Source: Crotophaga sulcirostris
Taxonomy: Eukaryota; Chordata; Aves; Cuculiformes; Crotophagidae
Assembly: GCA_013397455.1 (NCBI GenBank)
Contig: VYZB01000122.1
Location: 2,180,783-2,244,782, forward strand
Length of the DNA stretch: 64,000 nucleotides
Direction of reading: 5' to 3'
Shown: piece after piece, positions 1-13,345 of the stretch
How positions within the stretch are numbered: the first letter of the stretch is position 1
Layout of the letters: every line of letters begins with the position of its first letter
Notes under the pieces: generated by a model
Databases searched by the model: none
Told to the model about the DNA's origin: nothing
What the model saw: the letters and a program-made list of their open reading frames with translations, nothing else
Translations under genes and position numbers: made by a program

Positions 1-1063
1 AGCAAAACCAAATTGGGCAGGGGGCAAATGTATGCAGTGCATGGAAAAGCCCTGTTGCAGACATAGCAGGAAAGAGAATTTGCACTAGAGATGAATGTGT
101 TGAAATCAGTTCAAAGATGGTGTGGTGTTTGCTCATTTTTATGAGGATCATGGACTGATAACATAAGCACTAGTAACAGAGCTAATTTATCAGCATATGT
201 GTCACAAGACAGCTGCTGTAACTAGAGGACGCAGTAAGTTGGAAAGAGTTGTGACAGCACACGTGTATTGCCCCAGTATGTGCTGAAGACAGTGTTTTTG
301 GTCAGTGGGGCATGCTCACCTCTCTAAGTATCCTAATTCATCAAATCCCCCAGGTTTCAAGCAGTGCCTTTGTGTCACATCTTATTCATGGTTCATCTGG
401 ACTCCTGTAGGTACAGTGGTACTGCTGTACAGAAAAAGTGGAGTGAGAAAACCTTTTGCAATAAAAGCATGGGCTTTTGAAAAATATGCTTGGTTCATTT
501 GTAGCTCCTGCTGTACATGGGAAAAAACCCTTGGGTGTCAAATAAATTAGACCAGGTAAGACAGGACTTCAGTCGTAATTGTGAAGATTCTGTGGCTTCT
601 ATAGACACCCCATTATAATGGGATCCTTTACTTCAAACTTTACCTATGTGTGGCTGAGCTAATAGTATAAGGTTTCAATCATTGTGGAGGAAACAGGACA
701 GCTTTAATATGCCTGTCCTCTTATATTCATTAGGTGTCTAACACTGGTCACATGAATCTGCTGAAACACTATGTATTTCTTCTCATTGATTCTAAAGGAA
801 GACTGCAGCAATGACTCAGATGTACATGTATACAGTATAAAGATGTACTTTATTCATATGCAGTCAGTCCTTCCAGCTGAAAGTCTGTTTTAGAAATTGC
901 CTGAGACTTTAGCCCAAATTGCTGTATGTTAAGACAGTCCCTGAAAAAATTTAGAGTCCTGAATACCATTCACTTGACTTTTTTTCTGTATTTTATATTC
1001 GTTAATTTTTTTATTTAAACAGTAGTACCAATTAATTTTTTCTACTATTTTTTTTAACCCCAG
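1..1063 (+). other. SEMA5A: 3' end of upstream SEMA5A intron
   Basis: This stretch has no coding segment I can recognise. It ends in a T-rich tract (about 1037-1056) followed by the CAG acceptor at 1061-1063, directly before a SEMA5A exon. The preceding exon, which should end in the first two bases of an arginine codon, was not found here, so it lies before the window. The open frame at 305-550 resembles no known protein and looks like chance. Confidence 0.75.
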
Positions 1064-1109
1064 AAACTACCTCTTCAGGTTGCAGCTTGAGGATCTCTCT
1101 CTAATACAG
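1064..1109 (+). CDS. SEMA5A: SEMA5A coding exon 1 of 6 in window (start of Sema domain)
   Basis: Seen: a T-rich tract and CAG acceptor precede 46 bases, followed by a GTAAGT donor at 1110. The first base completes a split codon (arginine in known SEMA5A). The other 45 bases read NYLFRLQLEDLSLIQ. Family knowledge: this matches the early Sema beta-propeller of semaphorin-5A, roughly residues 76-90 as I recall the human protein. That is just after the signal peptide, in the extracellular ligand domain that engages plexin receptors in axon guidance. The exon leaves phase 0, which fits the next exon at 40539. Nothing in the visible sequence is broken. At 46 bases it cannot be skipped without a frameshift. 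It is too short to find by open-frame length, so the call rests on the peptide match plus splice sites. Confidence 0.9.
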
Positions 1110-2221
1110 GTAAGTTTTATGTTTTTTTTCTTAGTTCCTCTGCATGATGTATGTAAGCAGACGTTTTAAGACAGATAATCAAGATATTCAAAAGCTTCAT
1201 AACTACAGCTAAGTATGCATCTGGTTTTGTCCTCTTTGTGGCCCCATATTATATAAGTCGTATTATCTATTTTAATTCCAGATTAGCCTTTACCCCAAGA
1301 TGTGTAGACCTGATGCTACCTTACTCTCTGCTGTGATTTTGTTAGAGTGGATCTATACAAAGTGGAGGCTGGAAAGTAGGATCATGTTATTTTAGAAAAC
1401 TATTCCAACTTATTATTATGTAACTTCTGTATTCAGAATTTATTNNNNNNNNNNNNNNNNNNNNNNNNNNNNNNTAACTAAAAAAATTCATTCATATTTG
1501 CTAAAGTTAAAGTAGACAAATTAAACAGCACATTTTCAAGGGAGAAGTATAGTGTGAACACAGGTACCAGAATCTCAGTTTTGTGTATAAGGTAACTATC
1601 TACTGTTTGAAACTTATTGGAGCTTGGAAGGTGAAACAAAGCCTTTTAGGGGCAGTTAGCCTTCATAGAAATGTGAGTGAGAATCCCTCATCAATTTATT
1701 TTATCCTGAATATCATCTGACTTCCATCTACCAGAAATGTCATCTTCCCTCAGTCTTCAAAGTGGACGTGTTCCTTGCTTGAGTTTTGTTGGTTTTCTCT
1801 TTCATTATTTTTAACCTTAGCATCATGTCTAACCTTCATCATCCTTGTGTTCTTGGCTCTAAGAGTGGTTTTAGTAAATTTAATTAAGCTGCCTAACTTG
1901 CTAAGATGTGGAAATAAAAAATTACAATGAAATATAAATGTATATGTTTTCATAATTTTTTAATTTATGCAATTTAAAATTAACTGGCTTTATATTCAGT
2001 ACTATGCTGTTATTTCATGAAGTAGTACTATACAATTGAATATGGAAAACTAAAATGCATTCAGATAAGGGCTGTCTTTGTGATTGTAGAACACCTTGTG
2101 TATGCTTTAACTTGTTTTTCAGAATTCCTTTGCCTTCCCAGGCTTCTAGAAACAAGATCTCAAGTTGGTTTATAATTAATAAAATTACAGGATTGATAAA
2201 GAATTGATTTTGTTGCTAGTG
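1110..2221 (+). other. Start of 39.4 kb SEMA5A intron, unique AT-rich sequence
   Basis: This is the donor side of the large intron that runs to 40538. It contains a 30-base N gap at 1445-1474. The reverse-strand open frame at 1750-1953 is low-complexity and matches no family I know. I see no RNA gene or repeat I can name here. Confidence 0.6.
1445..1474. other. Assembly gap (30 N)
   Basis: Thirty unresolved bases. The flanks are AT-rich intron and give no clue to the missing content. Confidence 0.99.
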
Positions 2222-2395
2222 CTTAAGGCTGCGACACTAGGGAGGTTGTGGAGTCTCCTTCTCTGGAGGTATTCAAAACCTGGATGTGCTTCTGTGCAAC
2301 CTGCTCCAGGTGAACCTACTTTAGCAGGGGGGTTGGACTAGATGATCTCCAGAGGTCCCTTCCAACACCTGCTATTCTGAGGTTCTTTGACACAC
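2222..2395 (+). mobile_element. CR1 LINE 3'-end fragment
   Basis: Seen: the order of short blocks is typical of an avian CR1 3' end. GGAGGTTGTGGAGTCTCC (2240s) is followed by a CTCTGGAGGTATTC block, a GTGCAACCTGCTCCAGGTGA block, then GTTGGACTAGATGATCTCC and CTTCCAACACCTGC. A degenerate tail follows (TATTCTGAGGTTCTTTGA). Known: CR1 copies in birds are usually 5'-truncated and end in short 8-base repeats such as ATTCTGTG. This copy keeps only the last part of ORF2 and the 3' UTR and is moderately diverged. It lies in the sense orientation of SEMA5A. Confidence 0.9.
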
Positions 2396-5300
2396 CAAGC
2401 ACTTTCAATATGCAGAATTCTGCTGTCTACTTTCATTTTATGTGTAATATGCAATATCCTGACAAATAGTTTGGGTTAAATCCCAAAGATTCTTGTTGAG
2501 AGGGTGCACAGAGTGGTCTCTGATGGTGCTATTGGTGTTTATTCTGCTAATTCATAAATGGAATTTCACAGCTTTCCTCTGCTAGGATAAGAATCAGTCA
2601 TCTAAATTCACTGATGAGGGAGAAACCTGTAGATTAAAGAGGTTTATAATTGTGCTGACTGACTGGAACCAACACCCTCCCACCCCAATTGGTAAAAAAT
2701 ATAAAATGAAGACAAAAATCATACTGTTGATGTTGAACTAGGTTACTAGGTTTTGGTCTTATGAATGTACAGCACCAGCTTATCTTTATGACCCCTACCC
2801 CAAGTATTCAATTTTTTTTTCCTAATTTTCAAGCCTATAATTATAACTCCTTCATATTTGTCCTTGCAAGATCTTCTTCTTCCCCTCTGCTTCCCTTCTG
2901 GTTCTGTTAGAGTGCTCCAGGACAGCCGTTATGTAAAAGCTGTGCTTCCTTGGATGTGCCAGTTATGGCAGCTCCAAATTAGCTACAAGGTGGCTGAAGC
3001 TTTTGTGTTGATGTAAGTAAGCCAGGATGTAAATGATATTGTTTAGGACTCTGAAACTCATTACACAACATTGTCAGGATGTTTTAGAATCTGGTATGAA
3101 GATATAAAGTTAGTCACTTATCTTATTGTTATGAATGTAGATTTGAGAGAGTTCTTGAGAGGCCTTTTAGCCCCTCCAGGTACCCCAGTGCAGAAGCAGT
3201 GGTCAGTGCTGCTGTTCTTACTGATGATTACTTGTCTGAACTCTTCTTACATGTCCTCAGCCATAAAGACCCACACCTTTTCTCAGCCTTTGTTGGAAAA
3301 TGTTAAGACATGAAGAGAGACTCTGTCTTGTGCTGAAAAGTGGAAAAGCTTTAGTAATGAGAGAGACAGTAACCATTCATGTGAATCTTGTAGTGCAAAT
3401 TTACCAGCTACAAAACTGAAACTCACTTAGAGCCAAGAGTGTATTTACCAAATAATTCGCCGAGATTTACAGACCTTTCAGATAGGTTTTGTTGGAATGA
3501 CAGAATCCTAGCTGCAATCCCAGTCATCCCAACATGTTGTGTAGGATTACCCTAGGTATAATTGAAGTCAACTTCAATATCTGAAACTCATTCTCTCATT
3601 GACATGTGGTGAAAGAAATATTTTGAATAGGATTAGAGGATCTAAAGTTTACCAAGTTAGAAACTAAAAAGTACAGTATTTTGAAGCTCCAGATCTTTCA
3701 AACCTGAAACTGTATTGTGACTAGGGGAGGTAGGAACAAAAGCAAAGTAAAAGTTATAGGAATCCTTGCTCTGATACTTTGACTTTTTTAAATTTTATTC
3801 ATCACTTTAATCTTTCTTATAGTATATTTCTATCTGGAAAATAAAGGGAATGCCTAAAGCTTGGTCTTGACCATTGATGCACTTCGGTTATTTTTGTATA
3901 AACAAGTTTACTTGTCTATGATGCTTAAGTGTTTGTTGGAATGTGTCATTAGTTTGTTCACACATTGCTATTGTGAAGATAAAAGGCTTCATGTTACATG
4001 TCACAAACTGGAACAATAAGGACCATTTAGTTATAGCAAAAGCACCTTTGCAAATCTTTTGTTTACAAATTTCCATATATTTTTTAAAAGATACACATTT
4101 TATAAATAAGGTATTATTTTGGAATATTATCCCATATTGCAAAATTATCAGATATTGTTTTCTAATAGGAAGGCTTTCTATAGAGGAATAAAGTAAATCA
4201 ATGACTCTTTGTCTGCAAACTTTTGCAAAAATTACATTGGACCAAAATATGCGTGAGACCTATTTTCTAAAAGTGTATACTTGGAAAATAGTTTTGAAAC
4301 CTAAGACCAAAACCAGACAGCCATTTGAAATGTAACTTTTCACAAAAGAAATGCAGAACAGAGATTCATCTATTAAAAGGGTACTGTTTCCATCAGTTTA
4401 GTTAAAGTTAATCCCTTGTAAAAGTAAGAGTTAAGAGTGCTACTTGCATCAGACAGGATGTGTATCTAAACATGAGCCAGGACTATATAGCGAGACTTCG
4501 TTGCCCATTGTGGGTATATCAGAGTTGTCATCCCACATGTCATGGTTCTGTGCTCTGTATTTTATAGGAAAAGCCTGTTGTTTGAGTAAGCAAGTTTCAT
4601 GTGATAGTGTCTGTAGCAAACCAGCGTTTGATGTGTCTCAGCAATTTTATTTGTGTAGCAGAATAAAGAAGACTAAAATGAGTGAAAGCCTTTTAAGCTT
4701 TTGCCGGAGAAGCCTGAGTCAAATTGTTCAAAACCAACTGTTGGAACAATACATCCGTAACAATTATGGATTAGGAAAGAAGCACTCACTGGGCTGTGGC
4801 TGCAGAAGGACAAATATTTTATAACTGTCACTGCAGCAAGACAGCTTGCAGCTACAGCTCACAAACACAGAAGGCCTGACTCTGCGTGGTTTATTTTTGA
4901 GTTTTGCTTTGTTATTGTTCACGTCAAGTAATAATAGAATAATCCATAAAAACATTGGCCAAGTTGAAAGCTGGTTTTCCTGACAGCTCAATATTCCTTA
5001 AAATGTAAAAGCAGAAATCTGAATAGTAGTATTTAAGTGAATAGATTTGTTTTAAAAAATGTTTTTAAAAAACACAATATCTAGCCAATGTCAGGATTAA
5101 TACATGGGTTTTGATATCATGTAGAAGATGGCTCTAACAAGGGTCTGGTTTTCACCTTTTGTCTTTTTTCTAAATAATTTGAAAAAAGAGCTTCTAAATT
5201 CAAACCTTTACTTGTGTTTACGTACATGACCAATTTGCTGATGTAACTGTAAAGAGTGAAAAGCTGGTTTATTAAAGTGTTAATGGCACAATTGCCATAA

Positions 5301-5732
5301 CCATTTTTACAAGCCAGCATGTTTAAGCTCTTCATGAACCTGTTAGAACGTATGCATCTTTTTTTCACCCATAAGATGAACTTTTTACAAACTCAGGTCA
5401 GGACATTTACAGGACAAATGCTTGAGATTGCCTTTCTCATCTGAATCTTCTATCTATGAAGCCTTTTCTCACTTTGAGATGCCTAGAAGTTTGAATATGA
5501 GCCTATTCCACCTGCTCATGTAGTTGAAGAATTCTCCTCAGATTTTATTCTCATACTGAATCTACACATCTTTCAGTTAGGAATACACATACCTCAAACT
5601 CAATTTTAAAAGCAATATTAACCCCAAGTTTACTGCAAGATTCAAATTAAATTCTTTATGCAGGCTAAGAAGGGGTTTTTTCATGTTTTTTATTCAGTTT
5701 TAATTATCAGAATCTTGAGGTTTTGGGCTTTT

Positions 5733-5780
5733 ATAGATAGATAGATATATGTGTGTGTATTTGTGTGTGTATATATATGT
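5733..5780. repeat. Compound microsatellite (ATAG / TG / TA)
   Basis: Three ATAG-type units pass into (TG)4, a short interruption, a second (TG)4-5 block, then TATATATAT. It is an ordinary intronic microsatellite, likely length-variable between individuals. Confidence 0.85.
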
Positions 5781-8700
5781 TCAAGGAATTAAAGGCAAAA
5801 ATTGTTCTATGAATTTTCAGGAAAAGGAGCTACTTTGAAGAATCAGTTTTACCAAAGGGAATATTTGCTGGTATTTACATGTGACAGGAGCGTCTGAAAT
5901 ACCTGTTATATATGATAGTTCACTTTTATATGAGTCATTAATGGCTGGTAGGCTAAATAATGAGTTAAGTAAATTGTAGTATACTTTGAACGTATACTTT
6001 ATGTTTATCTAGGCTAAACAAAGAGGGAGTGAGGTTTTTTAAAATTATATTAATATATAAAACCTGAATCACATTTACAATTTTTTACCTTAGTTGTAAT
6101 ACAGCACGTAATTTTTAACAACACTTGATTTTTAATTTTTTTAAAAGAATCAAATATTTACCAGGGTTGTAAGCCCATTTTGAAAATAACAATTGCTCGT
6201 TATTATTATAAACTGAGATCATATTACGTCTTTTGTGAAAGGCTTTTATAACCTTAGTTTGGTTTTTTTAGCTCATTTAGAGAGAATGGCCCAAATCACT
6301 AAGACTGTCCTTACTGTTCATTTTTGGGACAGTACCCTAGGGTTCCCTTTGCTATGAACAAAATGAAAACTTTCAAGGAGTAATCATGCAGAATCAAATC
6401 TTTAATATATGCTGATATTAAAAACCTTTAGTTTATAATCAACAACTTCAGAGATACAGGTAAGGAAGCTGAACTTTAATCTTTAAATCTCTTGAATTTG
6501 TTGAGTTGCCTATTTGGCAACTATTCTATTTATTTAATAGAACTGCTTAGAAGACAGTTTAATGCTTTTTCTAAACCTTTCATTCACTGTGTTTCATTCA
6601 CAGTCCATTTCCTTTTTTGAGTTGTATGTTACTTACAGTCGCTAATTGTTTAACAGATGTCTGATTTGTGAAATACATGAAAGAAACCCAATGAATATTC
6701 ATTTTATTTTAATGTAAAGCTACCTGTGCAAACAAAGAGATGCAAGGAAAACTTTCTGAGATCTCACACTTGAAGGCATAAGGGAACTAACCTAAGGATG
6801 TCCTTAACTTTTGCAGCTGTAGGTTGACAATAGTAAAGCAAACAGAGATTTAACATTCTGTTTGGGTCTTTAAGAAAACAAACAAAAGAAATGGAAAAAA
6901 TCCACTGTTGGGTTCTTCCGTACCTGGTATCTACTTAAGGGTGAGGGGGATAGAGAGTATTTGTTTGTATTACAGATCTTTTTTCAACTTCTTATGCAAA
7001 GGGAGCATCAGTCCCTCAAACATTATTTTTGCTTTGGCCCTTTATATTTGTATCTGGGATGCATGAATGACAAATGGGGAAGCAGAGTGGATAAGTTAGT
7101 GTTGCTTTTGATGCTGTTCCAAGTTCCTCGAAAGCTTGGAAGCACAGGATGTTACTAGGGCTCATAAAGTCTTTTCAAAGAAGACTGAAGTAAGCAAGTT
7201 GCAAAGTGACCTAAAGGTGATAGACCAGGTGTAAACTTCTGCTTGGATGCAAGGGATGACCAAACTTGAGGAGGTATTTGAACTGTTACGTTTTGTACAA
7301 GGTGGTGCTGAGAGCAGAGTTTAAAAGTGAAAAGAAAAAAAAGTCAAAGTGTAGTACATGTGCATTTCAGAATGCTGCTTCTATACAGTATCTCTTCCTC
7401 TTGTTGATACATTTCTTATGGCAGAGTGTTGGGTTTTATTATACAGTAAGTCCACAAACAATTAAATTAGACAACTGGGAATTTAAAGAAGAATTAGGAG
7501 TATTTGTGAAACCAGAGCTAGTCCTTTGTGGCAGGTAGAGATGAACTTGGTGTCTGCTTTAAGTTTTTTCCAGTTCTTTTTCTGAGATAACATTAGCATT
7601 GTCATTATGTTGCTTTCTGCTTACAGAACAGTAGTTTCTGACCAAACTTATAACTTGAGTGACACCAGAAAAAGGTGAATTTGGTTAGCAGTGTGTAATT
7701 CCACATATGTCTAATCTTTACTAAAATGACCTCTTTAACATGTAGCTGAAAGGGGCGTCCTCAAGCTAGATAAAACACATTAGATCACAAACCCCATCTT
7801 CACTCTGTAATGTATTCGTGGGGAAATCAATTACCAGTAGACAGTGCTCCATTTCTGTTGAAAATAATTTTGCTACTAAAACAACTGGTGTTCATAGATT
7901 TACCTACATATTAATGCAGAAGATGATTACTATTCTGAAACCATCTGTGGTCATCTTTGACCAAGTACTGGTAACTCTTCATTCTGAATATTTTTTCCAT
8001 GCATGGGATTTTTCAACCGCGTAGGTGTAGTCACATATATTATCTATTTGTTTGAGATTTTCTGTGTGTGATGTTCTGAGATCGTATGCAGAGCCTCATT
8101 ACAAAACTATGTAGAGGGCACATGAGGCAATTGGATGTGTGACTCCTCTTCTGATCCTCTCTGCTTGTTATTCATTTACACTTGGCTTCTACATAATTTT
8201 AGTCTCCAGAATTTGTAATTGCCTACCCTTCAGTGCAGCTGAAATTTGTCACATGAATTTAGAAAGAGTCTAAGTGAAGCAAAAGAATGTTGGCACGGCT
8301 TTGTTCCTGCTTTGGCTTATCAGTATGTGTTAGCATTTTGGGAGATGGAAGAAAAGAAAAGAAAAAGAAACCCAGGCAGAGATGTCATTTTTCATTTATT
8401 TTCTTTATCTATCATTGTTTTGTGTCAGTACTGAAATACAAGTGCAATTACATTTCTAGACAAATGAATCTGAACACATCCATTTAGCTAGAGAAACTTA
8501 GCTTTTTATTTCTAATTTTTCTTTCTTGCCTCTACTTCTTAGGCTACATTTCTTGTGTGTTTACAGTAATTTTCTGTTCTGGTTTCACAGTAAAGAAGAA
8601 AAATAGGTACTAACATTTTTCACTTCCACTTGAGTAAAGCTTCTCTTTTGTTTAGATATTAAACATTTGTGCTTTGTTTCTGAAATAAAGGGGCATCCTG

Positions 8701-10889
8701 GATCACCTGAATATATGATAGGAGTTCATTTGTTCTTATGAGACAGAGAGGTGATATGAAAAGATATATGTGTACATTGTAGAGCAGATATATAAAGCAG
8801 TTGATGTGCATTTTGTAGTGGTATAATTTAGCTCCTTCTGATAATTTTTTCTGGTATGTATGGTGGTCGAACAGACTGCATTACATGTACTAAAAGTAAT
8901 TGCGGAAATGTCTTTTCCTAAGAAGGTGGGACTCATGGTTACATTTTCACAAACATGAGTATGCTGATACAGCTGCACAAGAGTAATCACCAAGTAATAT
9001 CTGTTTTAAAACAAATCAGGCTACTGCTTTCCAAATATCTTGACTGTATAGGACTATGGCATAGTTTAGCTAATTCTGGACTAGAGCAGTATTCTGTGAC
9101 AACAGAGCAGTACTTGTGGATGGATGCAGGCTTTTCTTTAAGAATCAGCCTTTGTACTGAAAAAGTGCAGGAGCGTCAGCAGACTGTGCAGAACATGAAA
9201 GCAGAAAATACTAATATGTAGGCTGAAAGCAGGTTGTCTTCATTCTAACATTGTCTTGCCCAGGTGGAGAGTCTGTCACAAGCAGTTGCTGATGGAGAGT
9301 TTCAACTCCTTAACACCTGGATGCTGCAGTGCTGAGCAATTTAGAAAATAAATGGAGTATGTAGTATTCTTTGAAAGAGATTATATCTGTAATACAGTAC
9401 CTGCAAACATGATTATCGATTTTTGCTTACAGACACTGATATGGAACTTCATTATCTGTTCTGGCCTGTAACATCTGAGTTCAACCACAGTTCGGATGCC
9501 ATGCATATTCAAAGAGTGGGCTTAAAGACACATCTTCTCAGTCACAGAGAAGATTGTGTTTTCCAGTACTGCAGAGATCTGTTCAATAGTTCTACTAAGC
9601 TAATGGACCTAGATGCTTTTGGGTAATTGTACATACAGGAGGTGAGCTCAGCTTGCTCCTGTATGTTACAGGTCATCAGTACCTAGCATAAGGGCACTGT
9701 GTGTCTGTAGCATCCTCTGCCATTGCTTGTTGACTCATGAAATTGAAAAACCCAACAATTAAACTGAGAATAAGAAAAAATGATGGATCAGCCTTGTGTC
9801 CCTCTGCCCCCAGGGATTAAAAAAATAAGATACACATCTTGACACTGAGTGTTAAGGAGACTTTGACACAGTGCTGTTAGAGGATGCACCCAGCTGCTGA
9901 ATCATGGGAAGAACTGGCTGTTTCTGTTAGGCAAAAAAATCTGCTCCCTTTATCCCTAGGGAAGAAGTGGAAATTTTTTCAAGGTCAGGAGACTAGCTTC
10001 TTGCTACTGCAGTTAAGGAAAAGCAGAATTCTTAAATATTCAAGGAAACAAAGCTGTACTAAGGATGAGAAACCTAGACGCTTTTTGCTTTAACCTAAGG
10101 GAAAGGAAAGATCTGAGGAACCCACAACAAGAACACTGGTGGGCAAGGAGCCCATGCAGGGATGCTCTCCTAAATGGCTCAGGGCATGAAGGAAGGCTTT
10201 GTGTTCCTTCCAGGGTGTTACATGCCCCATCATCGCTACTGAGCCCAATGCAAGATGTGCATTGTTGCTCTTAAATGTTTGAGAGGCACTGCTTAGTCAT
10301 AACATAGAAAGCTAGTCCTGATCTGAATTGAGAATAGAGGACTGAAGTTGATTCAAGTTTTATTTGGCTAGGCCTATCAAATCTTTTGGGACACCTTTTT
10401 GCCTTCATTTTTACCTGTTCTTATTTTTCAGTTGCCTTTTCTTTCTCCTATTTTTAGTAGACCTTCTCTTCTTTTTTGGCATGTATTGTTTTTCCCAGCC
10501 CAGATGGTACCACAATATGATGCTTCTGTTGTCAAGTCTGGAAGCGATAAATCATGTCAAAATATGGAAATTAATTTATTTATTAAAATTGAAAACTGGA
10601 TGTTCTTTGATATATCTTGTGTTAGACATATATATGTGATTTCTATATAAAATTTTGGTTCAAGTGTTATTTTGGATTTATTTGAAAACAGACAAACTGC
10701 AAACATGACTTGTTAAGTAATGTACGAACATCATAAACTTCGTTATTTCTGTTAATTAATTTATCTGTAAGATTATAGCCTTTAGAGGGCAATTTTATGT
10801 AATGAGCATTTGGGAATTACACTTAGTCTGTGGGTTCTAGACCTGCCTGGCCCATTTCAGTATTTTTAGTGGTCTGCCCTAATGGAGCT

Positions 10890-11075
10890 TTGAGTCTGAG
10901 GTTAGGTGCTTAAGCTCTCAGTCCAGCGCATGAGGCTAGCTATGTACCCAAGCACAGTATCCACTGGCATCTGAGTTCTGAGATATCTAATCCCACTGAG
11001 GAGCACAGGGAAGCATAAATGCCACTCCTTTGTTCAAGTTAGGCATCTGTGTGGAATTTGAAAATCAGGATTTTT
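10890..11075. repeat. Possible old degraded interspersed repeat
   Basis: The stretch holds a GGTTAGGTGCTTAAG block near 10900 and a TTAGGCATCTGTG block near 11040, followed by GAATTTGAAAATCAGG. Phrases of this type recur in dispersed repeats of turtle and archosaur genomes as I remember them. I cannot name the family, and the similarity is short. It could equally be unique sequence. Confidence 0.25.
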
Positions 11076-11301
11076 TTTCTGTCATCCATATGAAGCAGGC
11101 TTGTATTGTGAGTGAATCATATCTAAAACGTGTGTTAAGCTCTTTCTGTTATGGTTTCTAAATTGAAATAGCAGTATGAAGTTGAAGACTGTGTAACCAC
11201 TTCTGTGCATTCCTAAGCAAGGCTTCATTGTTGACTGAATGTGGACAGGTCTATTACAGAATTAACCTTGTTATAGGTTTATTTATATAGTCTGTTTTGG
11301 G

Positions 11302-11341
11302 GGTTTTTTTCCTCCTTTTTTAATTTCTTTTTTTTTTTTTA
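11302..11341. repeat. Poly-T / pyrimidine-rich tract
   Basis: A run of T-rich blocks broken by CCTCC and AATTTC ends in about 14 consecutive T. It is low complexity. It could act as a cryptic polypyrimidine tract, but I see no following exon-like segment. Confidence 0.8.
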
Positions 11342-12369
11342 TTCCCTATTTTAATACTAGCTTCTCTAATCAGTACTTCTGAATTTCACATTGACTGTAG
11401 CACCTTCTCCAAAAATGTAAAATATCTCTCATGTGATGGTTGTTGGTATATTGATTTTCCAAACAAATGAATAAAATAGCAAAAGAAAAAGAGCAGATGG
11501 TTACAAAGTTATGGGAAGTTAGAAACTGTATGATCTGTACTTGGGCCTAGTCATATATGTTCAGATATTTATGGTAATTTAGCTTGATATAAGTAATAAC
11601 ATTATAGTTCAAAGAAAACAAATGAGTTAAAACAAAAGGAGTTTAATTCAAGGTTAAAATTTATCCCTGCAGTTGTGCATAGTCTTTTTCCCAGCGTATA
11701 GCTGCCATTGTAGTAATCAGTAATAGTCAGCCCCAAACTGTTCATGTTTTAGTTTTGTTTTTAAATTGATGACTTAAAATGACTGATTCAGTTAGATTCA
11801 TTAAAAAACAAATTAAAGACCTGAGAAAATGTCAGAATTCTGTATTTATATGGGTACCCAGGATACGGCAACTTTATGAAAAGCAATTCTAGGAATAATC
11901 AGTAACTGGGACAGAAGCAAAACAATTTTTTTTAATTATTAGTTAAATAACAGTTTCATTGTGACTTTTTTTGTGGTATGTGTTTCAACTTCATAGTGCT
12001 TTAGTCTCTAAATGAAACCTAAGGTATTTTTAGAATTTTGAAATCACCTTAGAGAGAAATTTATTTGTTAGTAAGTACGTCTCATTGAGGAAAAAAAAAG
12101 TTGAATCATTCTTTTCCACTCTTTTGGAAAAAGTACAAATTTATGCTGTTATATTTTTATGACTTTCAGAGCTTTAGAATTGAATATTTTAAATTAACAT
12201 TGGTTTTTGTTAATTACATTTAAATATGAATGAGACAATTCTGAAGCCACATTGAATAGAAGTGCAGTAACTGGCCCATATTTGTACATGCAATTTTGTT
12301 TAGGATATCTATCAGTGGAAACCCTGCTTATAAAGGTTGTACTCTTGAGACCCATAAGCTCTGAGTCTT

Positions 12370-12391
12370 TGCCTATATATTGCCTATATAT
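12370..12391. repeat. 11-bp tandem duplication
   Basis: TGCCTATATAT occurs twice head to tail with no mismatch. It is a small replication-slippage duplication in intron. Confidence 0.85.
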
Positions 12392-13149
12392 TTTGACAGT
12401 TCTGGGCAGTGGTTCTGTGCCTCCTCATGCTCGGGGAGCTGAAATGGTGAAAGGTCAAACTGTACCTTACTGTTTTCCATGCACTGTTACCGTGCTGTTT
12501 CCATGCTAGTGAGAAAAGAGACTTTGTGGGAAGTGGAACTGCAGAAGCTCATCTGCATGAATGTTCGGATTTTTGCACAAACTTTAATTTCCATTGATAA
12601 GATGAAAGCTTTGTCAGTGAAACTATTTCTGACTCTTAGATACTTGGATATTTTTATTTCTCCAGTAAAATTTTGCATAGTGTTTTTACTGAATACCTGG
12701 GCAATTAACAAAAAAGAGAGGGAAAAAAATCTGAATTTTTATACTAACTCCCTCAAAACCTTTTGCAATGGCTTTTTTTCTTACTTTAATTAGACTAGGA
12801 TTTATTAATCAGTCTTTTGTAATATGTCAGGACAGGTCTGAAGAAACAATAATGCTCTAAGTTTATAGAAAATAAAAAATATGTCATCGTAAATTTATGA
12901 AGACTGATAAAGGCATGAATCCACAGTCTTTTCTCACATGGCTGTAAGAAGTGTCACTTGAAGGATGTTGTGCTACTCAGCATGAGAAAATAAAGCTGAA
13001 TGAGTTGTACTCAACAAAACCCTGCATATGCACTGGCAGATCAAAGCTGAGTGGAGAATTTCACATGTGTATGTAGACAAAATCCTCCATAAACTGACTT
13101 TTTCTTTCACATAATATAGTCCAGAATGGCAAACAGGAAGTGAAGCAAA

Positions 13150-13345
13150 GGCTTCTGGAGACCTACATGGATGCACAAGGAGCTCCCAACTAAACTCAAG
13201 CATAAAAAGGGAGCATGCAAGTGGTGGAAGCAGGAGTAGGTGACCCACAGGGAATGTAGAGATGCTGTCCAAGCAGGCCTGTGTGAGACGAGGAAATCCA
13301 AGGCACATGTGTAGTTGAATCTGGTGAGGCATCGGAAGAGCAAGA
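13150..13345 (+). mobile_element. Degraded CR1 ORF2 fragment (linker before RT)
   Basis: Read on the + strand with frameshifts, the segment gives pieces typical of the CR1 ORF2 region just before the reverse transcriptase. There is a TRP-rich 'KWWKQE..VTHRE' stretch near 13220, a 'DAVQAGLCETRKSKAH' stretch near 13260, then 'LNLVRH'. The nucleotide order also follows CR1: a GGATGCACAAGGAGCTCCC block, a GTGGAAGCAGGAGTAGGTGACCC-type block, then a GTTGAATCTGGTGAGG block. Stops and indels show an old, inactive copy. The same ORF2 region is represented again at 25115-25512. Confidence 0.7.

Larger units (their letters stand above)
2396..13149 (+). other. SEMA5A intron interior, mostly unannotated
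   Basis: There are about 10.7 kb of AT-rich intron. I see short simple repeats (5733-5780, 11302-11341, 12370-12391) and a possible old repeat around 10890-11075. Several open frames of 60-126 codons occur, the longest at 4444-4824. None has recognisable domains, codon bias or splice context, and I treat them as chance frames. I found no RNA gene. Confidence 0.55.

Noticed and set aside
4444..4824. 126-codon open frame on the + strand
   Set aside because: No recognisable domain, no splice context and mixed composition. It lies in the large SEMA5A intron, and frames of this length are expected by chance in 64 kb.
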